Below, in pieces: positions 56,698-64,000 of a stretch of 64,000 bases of DNA. The number at the start of each line of letters is the position of its first letter. Positions within the stretch are counted from its first letter, which is position 1. Below the pieces are notes generated by a model that ran no database searches, was not told the origin of the DNA, and saw nothing but the letters and a program-made list of their open reading frames with translations. Source of the stretch: Lithospermum erythrorhizon (taxonomy: Eukaryota; Streptophyta; Magnoliopsida; Boraginales; Boraginaceae); NCBI GenBank assembly GCA_019722365.1, contig JADFUC010000250.1:424059-488058 (forward strand). The letters run 5' to 3'. A program made the translations under genes and the position numbers.

Positions 56698-58632
56698 CCA
56701 CCTTATAAATTCGTCCTCGAAATTTACTCGAGAACGATAAATGGGATAAACTCAGGCGCGCCTTTAGAGCGTACTTATCATTAACATGTGAGGACACGCA
56801 TGCTTTCAAATTTCCCCGATATAGTATCTGTCTTGGTAAACCATAATATCTTATCAACCGATTAAACTTTAAGGTAGTGACTCTCTTCACCGCCCATGCG
56901 CATTCAGCCCGGCCAATTTCCTGACCGAAGCTTATCATCTTATTGCTACGCTTGTTATTATCATTATCAATCTTAGTATTATAAACATCTGATTGCCTCC
57001 AAAAATACCACTCCAAAAATTAAAATTCATATCGCGATACCGTCTTTGTCCATTCATAATTTGTGTCGCATGCCTCCGTATCACATAATCAAGCAGTACT
57101 TACAAGAATTTCACCACATACGTTCATACTACAACTATAAAATTAACTTACAAAATAAACCCGCAATAACATCGTATATACCAATTCGTCAGCACTAGAA
57201 ATTTCATGAGCATGCATCGTCTACGTATCCTCGATCAAACAATTCACAAATCACGCATATAATATCAATCGCCTGTAATCTCGGCGTAGCCAACAATACA
57301 CGATACAACAATTTCATATAGGAACTATTCTCGTAAAAATATATTCACCGGATAAATCCACGTAACACAAATATACTCCAATTGAACCGCTGATCATATA
57401 CAAATTCAAAACATGAATACCACAAAAATAAATAGCCCGAGAATACCTCAAGAAGCGACCACGTTCAAGTCGCGTTCACAATTTCACTATTAAGCCCTGA
57501 GGATAAGTTTGTGCAGCGAGATACCGGTCGCGTCAATTTACCATATACTTCGCTCGACATAGATAAAGTAACAGCAGAGTGATAAATCCCCGATTACTCA
57601 GTATCCAAGAAATTCTTAATTATTTTAAAGATCAGCATCTTACACCACGATCAATTGCTAATCCCGGCTGACTGTGTCGCTGAGAATCCTCTAGAGAGCT
57701 AACCTTTTTATTACCATAGGGTACCACAATTGCCCCAGCTTTATGCTGACACAGAATTGACACAGTGAATTCTCTGATACTTCGGTATAATTAGGTCTCT
57801 TTCACTTAAATCCTCAAACATATTCATCCGTATTCCATCTCAAAGGTTTCAACCTAGAGTTTACATCCTCGAGAATGATCATTACTATCACAAAAGATGC
57901 CAACTCACTCAAACGCCCGAACTCTTGCTAAACATTATTAACAGAGATAACTCAAACTCTTTTCTTATTCGGTCTCGTTGTATTCACCCCTAACTTATTC
58001 ATTTCGATCAAACCCGTTTAAAACGACACCATATAATCCACAGTCTTGGTTAACCCGGTAACCTTACTTATAACCCGTTGATATTCGCACAACTCCACCT
58101 CGAGTATGCTCGTATATTAATTATCACCACTTATCATAATTAATTTCGCCATAAAATCTGTTGCTTTGTCTTACCCGTCAACTATTAAGACATTTCCCCG
58201 AAATATATAATTATTTTGATATCATAATATTTCGATACCTAGCGTCATATTAACCATTCAGTATATAGTTCCAATATAATCCCTCATAAATATCTACTCA
58301 TCGTACCGATCCATATATGCTTGACTTCACCCATCTCAACAAATACATAACTTCGGCGTGCGTCATATTACCCAATTATTTCACATATCTCCTAATATAA
58401 CTTATCTTAATCAAATAACACCACTTTGAAACCACAGAATGCAAAGTAGTCTCGTAAGACCACAAATACAGCGAGTCAACGAAATCTTCAAGTGGTGTCT
58501 GACGATCAGCGGATTCGGAAAGAAATGAACTTCAGGCAGGAAAATGACTCACCGCGACACACTTATAACTTTGAACTGGGTATAACCACACAAGACACCA
58601 AGAAAACATAAACCTAGGCTGCGATGCGAAAT
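56698..58632 (-). other. Internal region of the LARD-like element, no protein domain
   Basis: The 1.9 kb between the LTRs shows no gag, protease, RT, RNase H or integrase motif on the minus strand. The frame at 57016-56684 ends KFRGRIYKVGVSE, which is only the reading of the polypurine-tract region (CGAGGACGAATTTATAAGGT, as at the end of chromovirus pol genes). The rest is AT-rich. Confidence 0.65.
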
Positions 58633-61600
58633 TGTAACGACCGCCCCGGGTGGGCCCCACGAGTTGGGACCGTCACCGCTTTGTGTGTCGAGTCACCCAG
58701 CGATGGATAACAATAAAATGACGCTTTTACATCATAAATAAACGATATAACTGGAATCAAAGTAGTTGAACTAACCCAATAGTACATGACATTGAAATTC
58801 GTAGAGTATAAATACCGCATCCAAACGATTTGTTATACAACTCGAGTCAATAATAATTATATGAAACTTCAAGGAAGATAAAAGTATATTTGTTGGTCTT
58901 GACCACCGTCGCCATGCTTAGTGCGGCTACTCGGCGATACATGCTCGGTCATTCATGACAACCTAGGCATGAAAACGCCGCCCATAGGGAAAATAGGAAG
59001 TCGACTAAAAGGCGAGTGAAAATAAATAACACAGTTAACCTACGTCATACGAATAAGAATAATTTAGATTCCTCGCTATTTAGAAACTATATACCCCAGA
59101 GAGTATTATTTTATAGATTACTCGCCACAAAATAAAACTTTCCTTATTGGCTTTCTAAGCAGCACGATAACCACCTTCGTCAACAACTTACTCGCGGTAC
59201 ACCTTAATTCTGAAGGTATTTCTCTATACATTATCTTTTAGAAGTATAGCTAATTCCCGATATAAAATACCTCAAACAACGATAACTTAAACATATGTCT
59301 TAACCTCTCGCCAACTTCATTGCATATACAACTTCGATCAACTTTATCTTGAGTTCAACTTTAAAAGTACTACTCCCGTTTTACAATCATACTCACTCTA
59401 TGACGGCTTAATGTTCCTCAAAGGCCCAACTGAATATCGTTTCTTAATATGATGAGTAATATATCTTGAATCGGATAACCCTAAGTCTGGTTATCTTCCC
59501 GGATTTTCCATTTAGTATCACGGAACTTATTTACCTCAGCATTCAGTCGTGGTTAGATCGATTACTTATATTCTAGCACATTTGAATCCATTTTTCCACC
59601 GTATATATAAATGTAAGTAGCGTCATCGAATGATTAGCATAAACTTCGGTTTATAATTTACGCTCCCTAATATTTCTCGTTCGAAGGTATCGTCCATTAG
59701 CCATAAGATATATATAACATATCTAACAAAAGCGATGTGCCGGTGGGCTACAAGCGAAAATAAATACCGTATCTGAAGATAAATAGTGGCAAAACCAATT
59801 TCAGCGCTTAAAAATGAAATATAACCATCAAAATGCATTTGCTTTAGCACAACAACAAGATTGTGAATAGTAAACCGTGAGTCAAATATGAATAAAACCA
59901 TACTATACGGGATTATCGGATAAAATCATACGACATAATTCCCACGCTTGAAGTCTGGACGTAACACGTGAATATATAATGAGGGTTAGATAAGCACCTG
60001 ATCACCCAAATGAAATCACGAGAGACTTCAACAACGGCTAAAACTCTGGTCGTGAACCTCTTATCTACCGTATCCCCGCTGGTATACCGTCTACAATGCG
60101 TATACTCGATCCGTCTACACTGCGGGAATGGACAAATCAATCACCTACCATATATACATGAGTATAAGGCCAAAAACACTGCTATACACAAAGTATAAGG
60201 CACACCTTTCTACACAAAGTATAAAGGCGCCTTGTATTATACCGTAGTATAGGGCCCGAACCCATGTATCTTGGTAGTATAGGGCCACCTCGACAATGCA
60301 GCGACAAAGCGATCAAAGAGAATCATACCATGGCGCTATACCAGTAGTATGGGAGGGTGAAGCCGCCACGTTATACCGTAGTATAGGGCCACCTCGACAA
60401 TCTTGTACTGACAAGCGTCCAAAGAGAATCATCACCAGCCTTATTTATGCAGTAGTATAGGGCCAAACCCTTGTATCTGCGTAGTATAGGGCCAGCCACC
60501 GACAATCTGTGCGGCCAAAGCGATCAAAGAGAATCATACCGCGCGCTATACCGTGAGTATAGGGCCAAGCCGTAGCTATACGTGGTATAGGGGCCACCTC
60601 GACGATGCACCGCGACAAAGCGATCAAAAGAGAGAATCATACCTTGCGCTATACCGTAGTATAGGGCCAAACCGCTAGCGCTATCTTGCAGTAGTATAGG
60701 GCCACCTGACAATGCACACAGCAAAGCGATCAAAAAGAGAATCATACCCTTGCGCTATACCGTAGTATATGGCCAATAGCGTCACATATCACACAAGGAA
60801 GGAGAGTCACTTTAATCCACAATAATCCCAGCTATGGGTCATATCCTAATACCAGTAGCCTCGAAATCATACATAACTCCGCCGAACACCTACCAGTAAC
60901 CAACTCTTTTACTTCAGCCAATAGCAAAAGCATCGGCTAATACATCGCAATAAATAAATCCAATCCAGCTAGCCGCGAAGGCCACGTAAATACTGAGAGT
61001 GCCGACAAAGCCGCATAAATACCCAGCGAAAGTGTTGCCGACAGGCCACATAAATACCACAAGTGCAGTCGAGGCCAGCGATACGCGAAGTGCCGACAAA
61101 GCCACATAAATACCCTGAAGTGCCGACAAGGCCACATATCTGAAATATAAGTTGGGAAGTTCGGGCCATGTACCTCAGCCTTGAAGCACCCGTCTTTGCG
61201 AGAATAGAGTCACGTAATCATATTAGGCTCACGCGCAATCGTACAACCATTACATATACCATTCCCCCGTAATCATATCACGAGGACATATACACCATTC
61301 CTGCGTAATTATATATTACAAAGACTTTGTACACCACTTTTACCGCATGGTATAATACAAGGGCAGGTACACCATTTAAAAGTACATAGGTAATACCGCG
61401 TGAGATAAGTCACTTTCGCCTCTGCTTAGGCCCCATCCTGAAGTCCTCACGAAGAGCAGCGATCACGGGCGTTGCCCCGCCCGGTCAAGGCCTAGAACAC
61501 CAGAGAAAGTGTACTCGGGAACTAATACTAAAATTACGTTCTAGAATAAGCATTGACTGCGTCGAACGATTTCATGATGCAACGTAGCCCAGGCAAACTA

Positions 61601-62499
61601 TCGAATTATAAACTCGCCGGACACAGCAGATCGATCGCCGCTAAAGGAATTCATCTTATCATTTATCATTACAAATTAACTTATATGTCATTCTAGTTAA
61701 TCGGCCCAGGTCCACTGATGCTGTCTATGCTCAAAATATCGATTATATATCTACGACTTGAAAATATTACTTTTTTTCGACCTAGCACTGTGAATTTTAA
61801 ATCACCGATTTAACATCGCAATAGCTTCATAATAAAGGTCCCACGATTAAACTCCACACATTTTAAAGTCTTATGAAAATATCGCCTCAACGAAGTCAAC
61901 GAAACCTAAGAAAAGTCAACTCGACCTTGCGTCCTCAAACATTTCCCAAATCATGAATTCATCACTTATATACATCCTTATAACCCTTAACCAACTAAGA
62001 TTCATCGCCAAATTCAATTGTAAAGTCAGCAAAGTCAACTATCTGAAAACCGAAATATCTCGAAATACTTGGTACGCCTTCGAAGAGAATGATGAAAGAA
62101 CAATATTCCACAAGCGGTTTTTGAGTTTGGCTTGACGTTGAAAGAGAGAAATGGAAAAAAAATTGTTCAAAGGGGGAGATGGTATATCTCGGCCAAATGG
62201 AACAAAAATGAAGATGGTGAAGTGTTTGATGATGTGGAGGATATGTATGAATAGATATTTAAAAAAAAACTCGAGTCCCGTTCGGTTTCGGTTAATTCTC
62301 CGCTTATCATTGCTTAAATCTCCGCAACCGATTTCAAAGATAAAATTCTTCCGTAGCGCTGGCGCTCTCTTAAATTATAAATGAAATTCGGCTCAAAAAT
62401 TTTTACGAAATAATATAAATCCTTGAAAAAATTATACTATTCGGGTCAACCCGTAGGCCGAAAAAATTTTTTTTTTTTTTTTCATAACAGGTTATTACA
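58633..62499 (-). repeat. 5' LTR of the LARD-like element (copy D)
   Basis: Begins on the minus strand TGTAATAACCTGTTATG and ends CGGTCGTTACA. It contains the hairpin array (60140-60780) and the minisatellite at 60965-61135. AT-rich blocks are identical to copy C, while GC-containing words differ by small indels and substitutions. Confidence 0.83.
60140..60780 (-). repeat. Hairpin array, copy D
   Basis: About eleven hairpin units of the CTATAC-TACG-GTATAG type occur on the minus strand. Several have the loop region altered in ways unlike simple mutation (plus-strand TATCTTGGTAGTAT or TACCAGTAGTAT instead of TACCGTAGTAT). Confidence 0.8.
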
Positions 62500-63900
62500 A
62501 AGAGCGGTTGAATCTCGCGATTGGACTTGCTAGAATCTTACGAGCAATTGGAGAGAAAAATCAAGTCAAAAGTTTGACTCAATTTTGCTATGGAGAAGGG
62601 GAGGGGGGTGGCTTTGACAGGAGGATGAGAAAGATGATTATCAGATTTTTCATCTTTTCTCTTCCTTATATAGCCTCTTCTATTTCGCTTTGAATAACTC
62701 ATTCGTTAACTAGCGACGACACGTTAAAACCGTTAATCAGCCCGAATGTCGGCGGTGAGTAACTAACGATTTACTGTCGGTTTCTCTTGTTGAGCAGTTA
62801 ATTGAATTAGCTGAATTGCCAATTGGGTTTACGTCCAATTTGTATTTTAAATTATCAATGTAAAAACTCGATTGGTATCTCGTTGATTTAATCAACTCCC
62901 AGTTGACAATCACGATTTAATTCCGTCAGCCGGAATACCATTCAACGTCATTGTGTGACATACGGGCTCAAATAATATTAGCCGTATAATAATATAATTG
63001 ACCATTATGATTATTATACATGGGATCTAATCGACACCAACACGATATTATCGTGAGTTCCATTTTAGTAATTCTGATTACTATTTATTGAACACTTGGT
63101 TTGATGTCTACGTTTAACTAAAACTAGTAGTAAATGAATTATTACAACAATTGTTGCGTGAGCATAATTATAGAAATCAAAATACTACGATTGCCAACAC
63201 TCCCACTTGCCCTTGGGTGATTACTTCTGATTCCTTTATTCCCAGATCTCTGATGGCGGGCTAACCATAAGTGTATCATGAAACACCGCGACTTTACTCG
63301 AGAGCTTAAGCCTGAATCGGGTACTATATGGCGTCCCTTAACCAATCAGTTCAAACTCGATGAGAGGCCTGAGATCTACCTTGTATATCAAGGATGCATA
63401 GAATTCCCTTATAATGCTCGACCACCCTCTTCTTATCTTTGTTTTGTGTCCTTACTAACATATGCGTTTAATCCCGACAGGTAGGCGTTTGACATAGTCA
63501 AAAGCCACTTATGACTCATATAACGTAAGTAGTTATATACCGAGTCTAAGAATTGTTAGAACTTAACGGTTCTAGCGAGCATCATGGGGCGCATATATAC
63601 ACTTATCATACATGATTTTGCGGCGATCAATCGACTCCTCGGTTATGCAAGCCCGATAGCCCCATAAGATTGATCCCGGACTTCTGACTCGTGATCTAAT
63701 AAAATTGATCGTAAATCAATCATTATCTTTGTTCATCAAATGCTAGTTTTCAAACCATGTCCCAACGAGGAAAATAGCTATCTCGTGTTTCTAGACTTGA
63801 GAAGAGTTGCTGATGCTTGAGTTGCCTCTCTAGAAAGTATAAATTGCTTAGATTTATTATTTTGTTATTATATGAATGAATTAAAGTATTAAATATAATG
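62500..63900. repeat. Right part of the split copia-type LTR
   Basis: The segments GGCGGGCTAACCATAAGTGT, ATCATGAAACACC, and TTTCTAGACTTGAGAAGAG match the copia-2 LTR at 35130-35660. It therefore belongs to the same or a related copia family and is the continuation of 52678-52903. The inner end lies near 63840. The frames at 62508-62693, 63142-63345 and 63278-63484 are incidental. Confidence 0.65.
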
Positions 63901-64000
63901 TAGTTAATAATAAGATTGTAAATAAAATTACTTTGTTAGGTCGATTGTTGAACTTATTCTAGAAAGTAAATGAACTTGCACCCACTAAACCTTGCATCAT

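Larger units (their letters stand above)
52904..62499 (-). mobile_element. LARD-like non-autonomous LTR retrotransposon
   Basis: The minus-strand element has a 5' LTR (62499-58633, 3.87 kb), internal DNA of only 1.9 kb (58632-56698) and a 3' LTR (56697-52904, 3.79 kb). Both LTRs start TGTA(A)T and end in a GTTACA/GTCACA-type sequence. The 5' junction has a primer-site-like leader ending GCAGCCTAGGTTTATGTTTT and the 3' junction reads ATAAGGTGGGTG before TGTATCAGAATAACCCG. Both junctions match Tekay/Del-type chromoviruses in wording. No gag-pol motif was recognised inside. Long LTRs with a short non-coding interior are the definition of LARDs. Outer flanks (AAACA and AAGAG) do not match exactly, so a target duplication is not proven. 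Confidence 0.8.

Overview
This window is nuclear DNA from a flowering plant, most likely a dicot. The evidence is GT-AG introns in AT-rich DNA, plant-only gene families (LysM receptor-like kinase, CASP-like protein, small heavy-metal-associated protein) and dense nested plant transposons: Ty1/copia, Ty3/gypsy, a LARD-like element, CACTA, mariner-like and Stowaway MITEs. The species cannot be named from the sequence.

Host genes are few. (1) An intronless LYK4/LYK5-type LysM receptor-like pseudokinase is at 5734-7824 (+). (2) A gene of at least 11 exons for an organelle-type TPR protein is at 20377-24213 (+). (3) A CASP-like (CASPL1-type) membrane protein gene lies tail-to-tail with it at 26491-24840 (-), apparently damaged in its last exon. 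(4) A three-exon small HMA-domain gene is at 49101-47292 (-); its first coding exon is only six bases. A short kinase (NEK-type) gene fragment lies near 29.66-29.83 kb.

Mobile DNA makes up most of the rest. 1.24-3.85 kb is an LTR (copy A) of a LARD-like family. 9.1-9.8 kb is a mariner-like transposase relic. 10.48-19.51 kb is a degenerate copia element (minus strand) with both LTRs, a primer-binding site and a polypurine tract; it is split by a 2.57-kb solo LTR (copy B) flanked by a perfect CAAAT duplication. 19.5-20.1 kb is a mariner transposase relic interrupted by a Stowaway-like MITE. 28.8-29.4 kb is a hAT-type MITE. 31.0-33.6 kb is a truncated Tat-lineage gypsy element. 33.6-39.6 kb is a second copia family with a minus-strand pol. 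39.9-46.5 kb is a CACTA element with two minus-strand genes and a very G-poor repeat tract. 52.68-63.9 kb is a copia LTR split by a 9.6-kb LARD-like element (52904-62499, minus strand) that has two 3.8-kb LTRs (copies C and D) and only 1.9 kb of internal DNA.

The most intriguing signal is an array of short hairpins inside every LTR copy of the LARD-like family (A, B, C, D). In the sense strand many units have a stem closed by C-G around a UUCG or UACG loop, the UNCG tetraloop type, and copies B and C/D differ by a paired (compensatory) change in the stem. A second notable signal is technical. Copies C and D match over their AT stretches but differ by clustered small indels wherever C/G occurs, which looks like a consensus or base-calling artefact in methylated repeats. 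Frameshifts in the transposons should therefore be read with caution.
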